Assembly: GCF_001021555.1 (NCBI RefSeq)
Contig: NZ_LDCP01000002.1
Coordinates: 62,001-126,000, forward strand
DNA from: Aurantiacibacter marinus
GTDB lineage: Bacteria; Pseudomonadota; Alphaproteobacteria; Sphingomonadales; Sphingomonadaceae
Length of the DNA stretch: 64,000 nucleotides
Reading direction: 5' to 3'
This document shows, one piece after another, positions 19,892-29,314 of this stretch. Numbering within the stretch: the first letter of the stretch is position 1; every line of letters starts with the position of its first letter. Made by a program: the position numbers and the translations under genes. Under the pieces are notes generated by a model, which was not told where the DNA came from, did not search any database, and worked only from the letters and a program-made list of their open reading frames with translations.

Positions 19892-21256
19892 ATGGTTTCT
19901 TCCAACATCTTGACTGCAAGAGCACGCACCGATGGCGATGACCGCCTGATCGAAGCCGAGGAGCCATTGGCGAGCTTTCACTTGCGTGCCGGAGGAGAAT
20001 TGCCGGGACCGATAGTTACGCCCGCTCTCCTCGATCTTGTGCGCAAGGCCAGAGAGCGCGGCAAGCGGATATCCCGTGCAATCCGCGCCCAGGATTCGGT
20101 AGAGCAAATTTCGGCCTGGGCAGAGGTCATACCGGGCAAATCCGGCACGATCATCAATATCAGCACATGGACAGCAGAGGACATTGTCCCCAATGCTTCT
20201 GTGTCTGAGAACTACCAGCGTCTGGCGCTAGTCCGGCATCTTTCAGGCCTTACTGCGCGCCTTGGTCCGGATCAGGAACTGTTGGCTGTCGACTGGACAG
20301 CCCGTGATCTGGATGCGCTTGGTGACGCCATGATGGAAGGTGCCGGACAGCCGTGGACGGACTTTGCGGTACCCGTCGGCAACAACCACCAACAACCGAT
20401 GCACTGGCGGCTTCTGGACGGTGTGCAGGTTACAATTCCAGATTCCCCTCGTGCGTGGGCGGTGCAACTTGTGCCCCTTGGCCGAAACGAGCCGGGCAGC
20501 GATGGGTTTGAACTGTATCTTGTTCCGGACAAGCCCCTTTCCGAAACAGCGCCGGCACGATCACGCAAACCGGATCGTTCGGCCGGGATCGGACGCGATA
20601 TCGCGCCCGTGCTTCGTCAACCGGTCAGCCGCATCATTGCAAACGCCGAGACCATTCGTACGCAGCTGGCAGGGCCATTGGCTGACGAATACAGTGCATA
20701 CGCCGCTGACATTGCCTCTGCAGGAGAGCATTTGCTCGCCTTGATCGACGATTTGACGACGTTGGAAATGGTGGAAGACGAAGACTTTTCGCCAGCACCG
20801 GACAATATCGACCTGGCCGATGTCGCAAGGCGCGCAGCTGGCATTCTGGGTGTTCGTGCCAAGGACCGCGGAATAGTACTCGTTGCTCCAAAAGCCGATG
20901 AAAGCGTACCCGCGATAGGCGAATTCCGCCGCACGTTGCAGGTCCTGCTCAATCTGGTGGGCAATGCGATCCGCTATTCACCTGAAGGCGGCGAGGTCTG
21001 GATACGCGTTGAAGAGGCAAGCGGCCGCGCGCGCGTTACCGTTGCGGATCAAGGAGAGGGTCTCGGGGAAGAAGAGCAGGCGAAGGTATTTGCCAAGTTC
21101 GAACGGCTGGGCCGTAGCGGCGATGGCGGTTCCGGCCTTGGCCTGTATATCTCACGCCGCCTGGCAGAGGCGATGACTGGCAGCCTGACTGTAGAGAGTG
21201 CGAAGGGGCAGGGCGCCCGCTTCACCCTCGAATTGCCCGGTGACCCCGAGGCATAG
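19892..21256 (+). CDS. Histidine-kinase-like protein with the phospho-acceptor position changed to proline
   Basis: 454 residues without transmembrane segments. Residues about 60-215 could be a PAS-like sensor region. Residues 237-290 occupy the place of the HisKA dimerisation domain, but the H-box reads APVLRQPVS where S-H-E-L-R-T-P-L-N is expected, so Pro239 replaces the histidine. The ATP-binding domain is intact: N-box around Asn358 (LNLVGNAIRYS), Asp386 in VADQGEGLG, and the G-box GGSGLGLYI at 412-420. It therefore probably binds ATP but cannot autophosphorylate in the normal way. It starts five bases after the preceding gene. No response regulator gene is adjacent. Confidence 0.85.
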   Translation: MVSSNILTARARTDGDDRLIEAEEPLASFHLRAGGELPGPIVTPALLDLVRKARERGKRISRAIRAQDSVEQISAWAEVIPGKSGTIINISTWTAEDIVPNASVSENYQRLALVRHLSGLTARLGPDQELLAVDWTARDLDALGDAMMEGAGQPWTDFAVPVGNNHQQPMHWRLLDGVQVTIPDSPRAWAVQLVPLGRNEPGSDGFELYLVPDKPLSETAPARSRKPDRSAGIGRDIAPVLRQPVSRIIANAETIRTQLAGPLADEYSAYAADIASAGEHLLALIDDLTTLEMVEDEDFSPAPDNIDLADVARRAAGILGVRAKDRGIVLVAPKADESVPAIGEFRRTLQVLLNLVGNAIRYSPEGGEVWIRVEEASGRARVTVADQGEGLGEEEQAKVFAKFERLGRSGDGGSGLGLYISRRLAEAMTGSLTVESAKGQGARFTLELPGDPEA

Positions 21257-21274
21257 CCCCGGGGCACCTTTTTT
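21244..21274 (+). terminator. Probable terminator of the kinase-like gene cluster
   Basis: CCCCG at 21244-21248 can pair with CGGGG at 21260-21264, followed closely by a run of six T at 21269-21274. It overlaps the stop codon of the kinase-like gene and lies between it and the convergent gltA. The stem is short, so the call is moderate. Confidence 0.5.
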
Positions 21275-22559
21275 AGCGTTCGCTTACCGGTACATAATCG
21301 CGCTGCGTCGGCCCCGTATAGAGCTGGCGCGGGCGACCAATGACCTGGCCGGGATCGGAAATCATCTCATTCCACTGTGCAACCCAGCCTACGGTGCGTG
21401 CCAGCGCGAACAGCGCGGTGAACATCGTCGTCGGGAAGCCGATAGCGGACAGGATGATGCCGGAATAGAAATCGACGTTCGGGAACAGCTTCTTCTCCTG
21501 GAAATACGGATCGCTCAGTGCAATCTCTTCGAGGCGAAGGGCGGTTTCGAAGACCGGATCCTTTACTTTCAATGCGTCAAATACTTCGCGCACCGTTTTC
21601 TGCATGACCACAGCACGTGGATCATAATTCTTATACACCCTGTGGCCGAAACCCATCAGGCGGAACGGATCATTCTTGTCCTTTGCCCGCTCGATATAAT
21701 GCGGGATCCGGTCCGGCGTACCGATCTCGCGCAGCATGTTAAGTGCCGCTTCGTTCGCGCCGCCATGCGCGGGGCCCCAAAGACAGGCAATCCCGGCAGA
21801 GATACAAGCGAACGGGTTGGCGCCCGAAGAACCGGCAAGCCGCACTGTTGATGTAGAAGCGTTCTGTTCGTGATCAGCATGCAGGATGAAAATGCGGTCC
21901 ATCGCCCGTTCGACTTCAGGAATGACTTCATATTCTTCTGCAGGAACACCGAAGGTCATGCGCAGGAAGTTGCCAGTATAGCTCAAGGAATTGAGCGGCT
22001 GCATGAAGGGTTGGCCGACCGAATATTTGTACGCCCACGCAGCAATTGTCGGCATCTTGGCGATCAATCGGTGGCTACTGATTTTCCGGTGCTCAGGATC
22101 GGAAATATCGGTGCTGTCATGATAGAAAGCAGACAATGCGCCGACTACGCCGCACATAATAGCCATCGGGTGCGCATCACGGCGAAAGCCCTGATAAAAC
22201 TGCCGCATCTGATCGTGCAGCATCGTATGATAGGTAATCGTGTGAGTGAACTCGTCGAGCTCGTCCTTGGTGGGAAGCTCTCCGGTCAGCATCAAATGGC
22301 TGACCTCCATGAAGCTGGAATGTTCAGCAAGCTGGCCGATTGGATAGCCGCGGTGCAACAGCACGCCTTCCTGGCCATCAATAAAGGTCAGCGCGCTCTC
22401 GCAGCTGGCGGTCGATTTGTAGCCCGGGTCAAACGTGAACTTACCGGTATTGCCATAGAGCTTGCGGATATCGATGACATCCGGCCCGCAGCTGCCTTCC
22501 AGCGTCGGGAAACTGTAGTTTTCGCCGCCAACTGTCAGTTCTGCTTGCTTGTCCGCCAA
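21273..22559 (-). CDS. gltA: Citrate synthase
   Basis: Condenses oxaloacetate and acetyl-CoA, the entry step of the citrate cycle; 428 residues, the size of the hexameric Gram-negative type. Motifs include [20 protein letters not shown] and [15 protein letters not shown], which carry catalytic histidines. The start codon is TTG, with an AGGAG ribosome site just upstream on the minus strand. gltX lies 42 bases upstream on the same strand, so the two may be cotranscribed. Confidence 0.97.
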   Translation of the reverse strand: MADKQAELTVGGENYSFPTLEGSCGPDVIDIRKLYGNTGKFTFDPGYKSTASCESALTFIDGQEGVLLHRGYPIGQLAEHSSFMEVSHLMLTGELPTKDELDEFTHTITYHTMLHDQMRQFYQGFRRDAHPMAIMCGVVGALSAFYHDSTDISDPEHRKISSHRLIAKMPTIAAWAYKYSVGQPFMQPLNSLSYTGNFLRMTFGVPAEEYEVIPEVERAMDRIFILHADHEQNASTSTVRLAGSSGANPFACISAGIACLWGPAHGGANEAALNMLREIGTPDRIPHYIERAKDKNDPFRLMGFGHRVYKNYDPRAVVMQKTVREVFDALKVKDPVFETALRLEEIALSDPYFQEKKLFPNVDFYSGIILSAIGFPTTMFTALFALARTVGWVAQWNEMISDPGQVIGRPRQLYTGPTQRDYVPVSER

Positions 22560-22601
22560 GGGGGTTCTCCTTCAAGAATTCAATTTGTATTAAACGACCC
22601 G

Positions 22602-24035
22602 TCAGGCTGCGGCCTGCGCGTCAATCCGCGCGAGACTTTCCTCTCTGCCGAGGAGGACCAGCACGTCGAAAATTCCAGGCGAGGTTGTTTGCCCTGTTAG
22701 TGCCGCACGAAGCGGCTGCGCAAGTTTGCCAAGCCCCAGCTCCAGCTCTTCCGCATATGCTTTTAGATTGGCCTCCAAAGCCTCGATTGTCCAGTCCGTT
22801 TCGCCCTTCAATCGCGCTGAAATGGTCGAAAGTGTCGCACGCGCGCCATCATCGAGAAGCCCGGCAGCCTTTTCATCCATTTCAAGCGGACGCTGCTTGA
22901 AAAGAAATGACGCGCCCTCGGTCAATTCGTTCAGATCCCGCGCGCGTGTTTTCAATACCGGCATGGCTTCGGTCAGCAATGCTACATCTGCGTCCGAACC
23001 GATCTTCTCGGCTACAAGGCCCGCAAGACGCGCATCATCGGCCGCACGTATGTAATTACCGTTCATATTCAGCAATTTCTTCATGTCGAACCGGCTTGGG
23101 CCTTTGTTCACCGCACTGATATCAAACAGTGCAATGGCTTCTTCCATCGTGAATTCTTCCTGATCTCCATGGCCCCAGCCAAGGCGCAGCAGGTAGTTGA
23201 ACAGCGCTTCGGGGAGGATACCCATTTCGCGGTAATCGCGCACACCCAGCGCCCCGTGACGTTTGGACAGCTTGGCCCCGTCATTACCGTGGATCAGGGG
23301 GACGTGGGCGTATGTCGGGCGTTCCCAGCCATCCTCAACACCTTGCATGGCATCAATTACCTGGATCTGGCGGAACGCGTTGTTGAGGTGATCGTCGCCG
23401 CGAATGATGTGGGTGCAGCCCATATCCATGTCGTCCACCACAACGGCGAGCATATATGTCGGGCTGCCATCGGCGCGAAGCAAAATGAAATCGTCAATTT
23501 CGCGGTTATCGACCTTTACGCGGCCCTGCACCGCGTCCTCTATTACAGTTTCACCACCTTCGGGCGTCTTGATGCGGATAGTGTAGGGTGTGCCTGACGC
23601 GGCTTCTGAAGGATCGCGGTCGCGCCAGCGGCCATCATATCGCATCGGCTGTTTCGCGGCCCGCTGCGCCTCGCGCATTTCGGCCAGCTCCTCAGTTGTT
23701 GCGAAGCATTTGTAAGCCTTGCCTGCATCGAGGAGTTTCTGGGCAACTTCTGCGTGACGGCCGGCGCGTTCACTTTGGAAAACAGTCTCGCCGTCAAATT
23801 CAAGGCCGAGCCAATCGAGACCATCAAGAATGACATCGATAGCTTCCTGGGTGCTGCGCTTCTTGTCGGTGTCTTCGATCCGCAACAAAGCCTTGCCGCC
23901 GAAGTGGCGGGCGTAAAGCCAACTGAACAACCCGGTTCGGGCGTTACCAATGTGCAGAAACCCCGTTGGACTTGGAGCAAAGCGGGTCACCACCGGACGC
24001 GTTGATGTGTCACCATTGCCATCCGAACTTGCCAT
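22602..24035 (-). CDS. gltX: Glutamate--tRNA ligase
   Basis: Class I aminoacyl-tRNA synthetase of 477 residues that charges tRNA-Glu (and, in bacteria with GatCAB, often tRNA-Gln). The nucleotide-binding signature appears as [18 protein letters not shown] and the KMSKS loop as KLSKRHG. The C-terminal anticodon-binding helical domain is complete. The start at MASSDGNGD lies only 29 bases from the divergent comEC start. Confidence 0.97.
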   Translation of the reverse strand: MASSDGNGDTSTRPVVTRFAPSPTGFLHIGNARTGLFSWLYARHFGGKALLRIEDTDKKRSTQEAIDVILDGLDWLGLEFDGETVFQSERAGRHAEVAQKLLDAGKAYKCFATTEELAEMREAQRAAKQPMRYDGRWRDRDPSEAASGTPYTIRIKTPEGGETVIEDAVQGRVKVDNREIDDFILLRADGSPTYMLAVVVDDMDMGCTHIIRGDDHLNNAFRQIQVIDAMQGVEDGWERPTYAHVPLIHGNDGAKLSKRHGALGVRDYREMGILPEALFNYLLRLGWGHGDQEEFTMEEAIALFDISAVNKGPSRFDMKKLLNMNGNYIRAADDARLAGLVAEKIGSDADVALLTEAMPVLKTRARDLNELTEGASFLFKQRPLEMDEKAAGLLDDGARATLSTISARLKGETDWTIEALEANLKAYAEELELGLGKLAQPLRAALTGQTTSPGIFDVLVLLGREESLARIDAQAAA

Positions 24036-24064
24036 AAGCTGTTGTTTCCTGTCCTGTATATTTC

Positions 24065-26248
24065 ATGGCAACGCAGCAGCCGCCACTGGTCCCGATGGGG
24101 GACGACGATCATGATGTTGCGTTGCAGCGCACGCATTGGCGAAAGCGTGCCTCTTTGTCCAGCTTGGCGGAGGTTGCCGACACATTTCTGGGCAAGGCTG
24201 GATTTGATCGCGGCCCATGGATGGCAGTGGCGCTGGCGAGCGGGATCGGAGCCTGGTTTGTTCTTCCAACAGCAGCAGGCTGGGTTGCCTGCCTTGCGGT
24301 TGGCCCTTTGCTTGCACTGGCGGCGCTCGCCACTTGGAAAGGACGCGCAGATCGCACCCATCTCGTCACGGCCCTAGTGGCTGTGGGGATTCTGTTCACT
24401 TCCGGCGCAGGATTGATCTGGGCACGGTCTGCGGCGGTCGGGGCGGAAGCGTTTGAGCGGCCAACTTCGGATTTGATCGAAGGCCGTGTGCTCCAAAGGA
24501 TTGAACAACCTGCGCAGGATCGCATTCGCCTGGTCCTGGCAATACGCAACCCGGCGAATGGCGAAGCAGTACGGATCAGAGTCAATGTTCCCCTGGAAAA
24601 GGCAACAGCGGCCATGGGGGAGGGAGCGCTCGTTAGGGCGCAGGCGCGGTTGATGCCGCCCGCTGCTCCGATGCTGCCCGGAGGGTACAATTTCGCCCGC
24701 CGTGCCTGGTTTGACGGTCTGGCAGCCACCGGTAGCCTGCAAGGCGATATCGAGGTGCTGGAGCCTGCACCTCCAAACGAAGCCATGATTGCCGGCATCC
24801 AGCGCCGCCTTTCGTCCCATGTACGGGGCGAGCTCGGCGGATCGGCAGGGAGCATCGCTGCGGCATTCGCCAGCGGAGATCGCGGCGCAATCTCCGGAGC
24901 GGACGAATTGGCGATGCGCGATTCCGGACTGACACACTTGTTGTCCATCAGCGGATTGCACGTCAGCGCGGTTATCGGTGCGGCATATCTGATTGCGATT
25001 AAGCTGCTCGCCCTGTGGCCTTGGCTTACCTTGCGTGTGCGCTTGCCCGTGATGGCGGCAGCGGTCGCCGCGCTTGCCGGAATATCCTATACGTTATTGA
25101 CGGGGGCGCAGGTGCCTACTGTGCGCAGCTGTATCGGCGCGCTGCTGGTGCTGATCGCCCTGGCCCTTGGACGAGAGCCATTGTCCCTCAGAATGGTCGC
25201 CGTTGCTTCGGTTGCAGTGATGCTGGCGTGGCCGGAAAGCCTGGTTGGACCGAGCTTCCAGATGAGCTTTTGCGCTGTCATAGCCATCGTCGCCCTGCAC
25301 AATGCAGAACCAGTGAAGAGATTCTTGGCGCCGCGTGAAGAAAGCTGGCTGGCGCGGCTCGGTCGGCGAACCACCATGCTGTTGATAACCGGACTGGTGA
25401 TTGAAATTGCCCTGATGCCGATCGTGCTGTTTCACTTTCACCGCGCAGGTATTTACGGCGCACTGGCAAACGTGATCGCTATTCCGCTTGTGACGTTCAT
25501 TTCCATGCCCATGATCGCGATAGCTCTGGTGTTCGACATTGTCGGTGCAGGCGCACCTTTCTGGTGGCTGACCGGCAAGTCGCTGGATTTGCTTATCGGT
25601 ATCGCTCATTTCACGTCCTCGCAGCCCGGGGCGGTCAAACTTGTGCCCCAAATGACTTTGGCCACAGTCCTGCTTTTTTCCGCAGGGGGACTTTGGCTCG
25701 CGCTATGGAAGGGAAATGCACGGCTGCTGGGGCTTTTGCCTGCTGCTTGCGCCACGCTGCTGCTGATGGCTACTCCGATCCCCGACGTCCTCATCTCAGG
25801 TGACGGTCGGCATGTCGGCATTACAGGAGAAGATGATCGACTGCTTGTTCTGCGCGATACTAGAAGCTCTTTCACGCGCGACAATCTGCTCGAACTTGCA
25901 GGTGTTGAAGGCGAGCCTATGCCGCTCGCGGCATGGCCCGGTGCACGGTGCAGTCCCGATTTTTGTGCGATCAGATTGGATAGGGGCGGGCGCGACTGGC
26001 ACATTCTGATGAGCAGAAGCGGCGATAATGTGCCCGAAAGAGCCTTGGCTGCTGCCTGTGAAAGAGCCGACATCGTCGTTTCTGACCGCTGGCTCCCGCG
26101 CAGCTGCGAGCCTCGCTGGTTCAAGGCTGATGGAAGAATGCTGTCAGCAACCGGCGGATTGGCGATCGACCTTGAAGGACAATCTTACCGTACGGTCGCC
26201 CAAAGCGAAGGCGATCATGGTTGGTGGCGCGGACGGCGCGAAGACTGA
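24065..26248 (+). CDS. comEC: ComEC/Rec2-family competence membrane protein
   Basis: 727 residues, a polytopic membrane protein proposed to form the channel for DNA uptake across the inner membrane. After an N-terminal region with two hydrophobic stretches and a DUF4131-like soluble part, it carries the diagnostic HLLSISGLHVSAVIGAAYL segment, GAQVPTVRSCIGA, and a competence-domain transmembrane block to about residue 550. The C-terminal part (about 570-727) has the position of the metallo-beta-lactamase-like domain but shows no HxHxDH motif. It lies between gltX and lexA, as in related alphaproteobacteria. Confidence 0.9.
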   Translation: MATQQPPLVPMGDDDHDVALQRTHWRKRASLSSLAEVADTFLGKAGFDRGPWMAVALASGIGAWFVLPTAAGWVACLAVGPLLALAALATWKGRADRTHLVTALVAVGILFTSGAGLIWARSAAVGAEAFERPTSDLIEGRVLQRIEQPAQDRIRLVLAIRNPANGEAVRIRVNVPLEKATAAMGEGALVRAQARLMPPAAPMLPGGYNFARRAWFDGLAATGSLQGDIEVLEPAPPNEAMIAGIQRRLSSHVRGELGGSAGSIAAAFASGDRGAISGADELAMRDSGLTHLLSISGLHVSAVIGAAYLIAIKLLALWPWLTLRVRLPVMAAAVAALAGISYTLLTGAQVPTVRSCIGALLVLIALALGREPLSLRMVAVASVAVMLAWPESLVGPSFQMSFCAVIAIVALHNAEPVKRFLAPREESWLARLGRRTTMLLITGLVIEIALMPIVLFHFHRAGIYGALANVIAIPLVTFISMPMIAIALVFDIVGAGAPFWWLTGKSLDLLIGIAHFTSSQPGAVKLVPQMTLATVLLFSAGGLWLALWKGNARLLGLLPAACATLLLMATPIPDVLISGDGRHVGITGEDDRLLVLRDTRSSFTRDNLLELAGVEGEPMPLAAWPGARCSPDFCAIRLDRGGRDWHILMSRSGDNVPERALAAACERADIVVSDRWLPRSCEPRWFKADGRMLSATGGLAIDLEGQSYRTVAQSEGDHGWWRGRRED

Positions 26249-26277
26249 AAGCCCCTTACGCCGTCCGTACGGTCCAA

Positions 26278-26943
26278 TTAGTGGTAACGGCGCAGAAGCC
26301 CGGCGAGCTTGCCCTGAACTTCCACCTGACTGTCTGCATAGATTTGCGGGTCGTAAGAAGCATTGGCCGGATCAAGGCGGATCTTGCCGCCATCGTGGAA
26401 CAGGTACTTCAATGTTGCTTCTTCACCGTTGACGAGCGCAACAACGATGTCGCCATCGCGCGCGGTATCGGCCTTTTTGACAAGCGCGAAATCGCCATCG
26501 AAAATGCCAGCTTCAATCATCGAGTCGCCCGATACTTCGAGCGCGTAATGCTCCCCGCTTCCAAGCAAAGCTGCAGGAACCGGCAATGTCTGGCTTCCTT
26601 CAAGCGCCTCTATAGGGACACCCGCAGCAATTCTTCCATGGAGCGGAATTTCTATAACGTCATTGGCCGGTGCCGGCTGCGAAGCCGGTGGTGTCGTCGC
26701 CCTGATGACTGGATCGTTACCTGAAAGATTCTCGGGCATCTTCACCACTTCAAGCGCGCGTGCCCGGTTGGGCAGACGCCGGATGAAGCCCCGTTCTTCC
26801 AATGCTGAAATAAGCCGGTGAACACCAGATTTGCTCTTCAAATCGAGCGCTTCCTTCATCTCTTCGAAACTGGGAGAGATCCCTGTTTCTTCAAGACGGC
26901 GATTGATGAATAGCAGCAATTCGTGTTGCTTGGCTGTCAACAT
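26278..26943 (-). CDS. lexA: LexA repressor
   Basis: SOS-response transcriptional repressor and self-cleaving protease; 221 residues from the ATG at 26943 ([10 protein letters not shown]), chosen because it matches the family N-terminus; the frame remains open 16 codons further upstream. Residues 1-65 form the winged helix-turn-helix. The cleavage bond is Ala107-Gly108 in GRIAAGVP, and the catalytic pair is Ser141 ([10 protein letters not shown]) and Lys179 (EATLKYL). RecA-filament-stimulated cleavage at this bond is established for the family. An operator lies in its own promoter, implying autoregulation. Confidence 0.96.
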   Translation of the reverse strand: MLTAKQHELLLFINRRLEETGISPSFEEMKEALDLKSKSGVHRLISALEERGFIRRLPNRARALEVVKMPENLSGNDPVIRATTPPASQPAPANDVIEIPLHGRIAAGVPIEALEGSQTLPVPAALLGSGEHYALEVSGDSMIEAGIFDGDFALVKKADTARDGDIVVALVNGEEATLKYLFHDGGKIRLDPANASYDPQIYADSQVEVQGKLAGLLRRYH

Positions 26944-26974
26944 CGAAACAATCCTTCTGCAATGTTCCGTTATG

Positions 26975-26989
26975 GAACGAATACGGAAC
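26975..26989 (-). promoter_or_regulatory. LexA operator (GTTC-N7-GTTC on the minus strand)
   Basis: Read on the lexA strand, the sequence is GTTC-N7-GTTC, the alphaproteobacterial SOS box. A third half-site in opposite orientation (plus-strand GTTC at 26964-26967) sits exactly seven bases further, giving a GTTC-N7-GAAC-N7-GAAC array on the plus strand. It lies 32-46 bases before the lexA start and overlaps the predicted transcription start region. Confidence 0.85.
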
Positions 26990-27017
26990 AATTATGAAAC
27001 AGATTTGCCAAAGTCAA
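26989..27017 (-). promoter_or_regulatory. lexA promoter
   Basis: On the minus strand, TTGACT (27017-27012) is followed by TAATTG at 17 bases (26994-26989) or by CATAAT at 15 bases (26996-26991). The -35 element overlaps the moeA stop codon. The LexA operator lies directly downstream, as expected for repression. Confidence 0.6.
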
Positions 27018-28219
27018 GCTATACCGCCATTTTGGAGCGGATAGACGAGGACTGCTTCACCAGCCTTCGCTGCAGGCGTGCCTGCCTGTCGCATGATGAG
27101 GGCATTCGAAGCGGCAAGCGTGCGCAGGGCGCTGCTATCCCTTTGGGCGAGAGGGCAGACAGAACCATTCGCCATCTGCGCCCGAATGAACTCGGTGCGC
27201 GGACCGGTCTGCGCAATAGGCTCCGATAGTGGCACTGAAAGGCTTTGCGGCATCGGTTCTCTCGCGCCCGCCAAATGGCGCAGGAGCGGTAACAGGAAAA
27301 AGAAGGCCGTGACGTAGCTCGAGACAGGATTGCCCGGCAAACCTAGTACAATCTGGGTTCCTTTACGCGCGACCATGAGTGGCTTGCCAGGCTTCATGGC
27401 GATGCGCCAGAAATCAAGCGTCGCGCCCCATTCTTCAAGTGCGGGCCGGACAAGATCGTGATCGCCAACCGAGGCGCCGCCGCTTGTTACGATAATTTCG
27501 GCATTTCCGGTGCGTTCAAATGCTGCGATCAACGCGGACTTTTCATCCGCAACCGGCCCGATGCCTTGGCAATTCGCCGCGAACGGTGCGGCCAATGCGG
27601 CAATCATTGCCCGGTTGCTGGCAGGTACTTGATGGGGAGCAACATTGGTTGGATCACTCGCCAGTTCGTCGCCGCTGTCGATTACACATAATTTCGCACG
27701 TCGTCCGACCGAAAGCGTGGCGTGGCCTGAAGCGATGGCAAGGGCCAATTGCGCAGGACCAAGGGCAGATCCACTTTCAAGAAGTTTATCGCCCATTGCA
27801 AAATCAAATCCTGCACGGCGGATATATGCAGATGTCGCGGCGTCTGAACCAGCAAGGCAGAGTGTCTTACCTTCCAATGCGGAATTTTCCTGAATCAATA
27901 TCGCGCCAGCACCATGAGGCAGCAAGGCTCCGGTGGAGATGCTCACCGCTTCTCCGGCGGCTAGCGACCCTTCGAAAGGGTGTCCCGCGGCGCTCTCTCC
28001 TATGACATGCCACGGCCCGGCCAGATTAGCCCCGTGTACAGCGAACCCGTCCATCGCCGAAAGGTCGCCGGATGGCTGGCTCCGCCGTGCGATAATATCA
28101 GCGGCGAGATAGCGCCCGGCGGCCTCCTCAACCGGCACTATCTCTGAGGTCAGTGGCCTTGCAAGATCGATAAGGTGGGCTTGCGCCTCTTCCAGCGGGA
28201 TAGGGGTAGCAAGTGTCAC
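27014..28219 (-). CDS. moeA: Molybdopterin molybdenumtransferase
   Basis: Inserts molybdenum into adenylylated molybdopterin in molybdenum cofactor synthesis; 401 residues from a GTG that overlaps the moaC stop by four bases (GTGA). Typical pieces are [43 protein letters not shown] and [15 protein letters not shown]. An upstream in-frame TTG inside moaC would add eight unlikely residues. lexA follows 70 bases downstream with its own promoter. Confidence 0.94.
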   Translation of the reverse strand: MTLATPIPLEEAQAHLIDLARPLTSEIVPVEEAAGRYLAADIIARRSQPSGDLSAMDGFAVHGANLAGPWHVIGESAAGHPFEGSLAAGEAVSISTGALLPHGAGAILIQENSALEGKTLCLAGSDAATSAYIRRAGFDFAMGDKLLESGSALGPAQLALAIASGHATLSVGRRAKLCVIDSGDELASDPTNVAPHQVPASNRAMIAALAAPFAANCQGIGPVADEKSALIAAFERTGNAEIIVTSGGASVGDHDLVRPALEEWGATLDFWRIAMKPGKPLMVARKGTQIVLGLPGNPVSSYVTAFFFLLPLLRHLAGAREPMPQSLSVPLSEPIAQTGPRTEFIRAQMANGSVCPLAQRDSSALRTLAASNALIMRQAGTPAAKAGEAVLVYPLQNGGIA

Positions 28220-28698
28220 GCCGGCACACCGTCCGCGGACCAACCTCCACTTTTGCCACCAGTTTTTTCGAGCAACCGGACATGTTCGATCACCATGCCT
28301 TTTTCCAGCGCTTTGGCCATGTCGTAGATTGTGAGCAAGGCGATGGTTGCCGCGACAAGCGCTTCCATTTCCACCCCGGTCTTGCCGGTCAATGCTGCGC
28401 GAGAGGTGACCCGTATTCCGCTATCTTCAAAGGCAAAATCAACCTGGACGGTTTCCAGAGGCAGAGGATGACAAAGCGGAATGAGCTCTCCGGTTTTTTT
28501 GGCTGCCATGATCCCCGCAATACGTGCAGCAGCAATTACATCGCCTTTGGGGCCGCTGCCATCACGGATAGCGGAGAGCGTTGCCGCATCCATCCGAATG
28601 CACCCTTCGGCGATGGCAGAGCGCACCGTTGCAGCTTTTCCCCCAACATCGACCATGCGGGCCGCACCGCTTTCATCAAGATGGGTCAGCTTTGTCAT
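28216..28698 (-). CDS. moaC: Cyclic pyranopterin monophosphate synthase
   Basis: Converts the MoaA product to cyclic pyranopterin monophosphate, the first stable molybdopterin precursor; 160 residues. The family signatures are visible: [28 protein letters not shown], and [20 protein letters not shown]. It overlaps moeA by GTGA. A strong terminator lies 48 bases upstream, so it either has its own short promoter or depends on read-through. Confidence 0.95.
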   Translation of the reverse strand: MTKLTHLDESGAARMVDVGGKAATVRSAIAEGCIRMDAATLSAIRDGSGPKGDVIAAARIAGIMAAKKTGELIPLCHPLPLETVQVDFAFEDSGIRVTSRAALTGKTGVEMEALVAATIALLTIYDMAKALEKGMVIEHVRLLEKTGGKSGGWSADGVPA

Positions 28699-28746
28699 TG
28701 CAGTTCACCTGTCATTGAAAACACGCATCGGGGATTTTCATACGAA

Positions 28747-28785
28747 AACGCCCCGCCATGCAGCCAGTGCAGGCGGGGCGTTTTT
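28747..28785. terminator. Bidirectional-looking intrinsic terminator
   Basis: Perfect 11-base-pair stem AACGCCCCGCC (28747-28757) with GGCGGGGCGTT (28772-28782) and an inner TGCA/TGCA pairing. T-runs occur on both sides (five T on the plus strand, four on the minus strand). It lies just after the DUF3597 gene, which reads leftward, and before moaC. Confidence 0.85.
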
Positions 28786-28857
28786 GCGGAGAATTGCAGT
28801 CTGGCGAAGATCATCATCGATCTTTGCCACAGACAGCAATCGCAGAACAAGTGGTCC

Positions 28858-29229
28858 TTAGTCGCGCAGGCTGGCCGGAACATTGCCGCCAGCAGCAGCC
28901 AGCTTTTTCATTACTTCCTTGTGCAGCCAAATGTTTTCCTCGGCTTTGCCGGAATAATCGGTATCGCCAAGTTCGGTGGCGAGCTCCTTGCGATTTTCGT
29001 AGCTCGGGTCGAGATCGACCAGCTTCATCAAATCAACGATCGACGTACGCCAGTTGAGCTTGTCCGCACCTGGCTTGCTGTTCAGCTTCGCTTCTACATC
29101 GACTTCGCTGACAGCTTTCGAAGAGGCGCGGTTGAAACCGGTGGCCTTTGGCGCAGCGGTTGTCGCTGGTGCCGCTTCTGCTTTGTCTTCACCAAAAATC
29201 GCGTTCTTGATAGAGCTGAAAATTCCCAT
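28858..29229 (-). CDS. DUF3597 family protein
   Basis: 123-residue small soluble protein beginning MGIFSSIKNAIFG. An Ala/Pro/Thr-rich linker (about residues 16-35) precedes a compact C-terminal domain with VDVEAKLNSK, LNWRTSIVDLMKLVDLDPSY and YSGKAEENIWLHKEVM, the DUF3597 pattern. Its function is unknown; some family members are annotated as LysM-associated. It is set between trpC and moaC, with its own terminator downstream and an 85-base upstream gap that may hold a promoter. Confidence 0.88.
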   Translation of the reverse strand: MGIFSSIKNAIFGEDKAEAAPATTAAPKATGFNRASSKAVSEVDVEAKLNSKPGADKLNWRTSIVDLMKLVDLDPSYENRKELATELGDTDYSGKAEENIWLHKEVMKKLAAAGGNVPASLRD

Positions 29230-29314
29230 GGTGGTATTCCCCTTCCAATAATTGCAGCCAGTTATGGCCAGATATGTGTTCTACGCTTGAAGCGCTGAAA
29301 AGTTTTGTAAAAAT

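Noticed and set aside
26249-26277. Terminator between convergent comEC and lexA
   Set aside because: The 29-base gap contains only a short CCGTACGG palindrome and no T-run.
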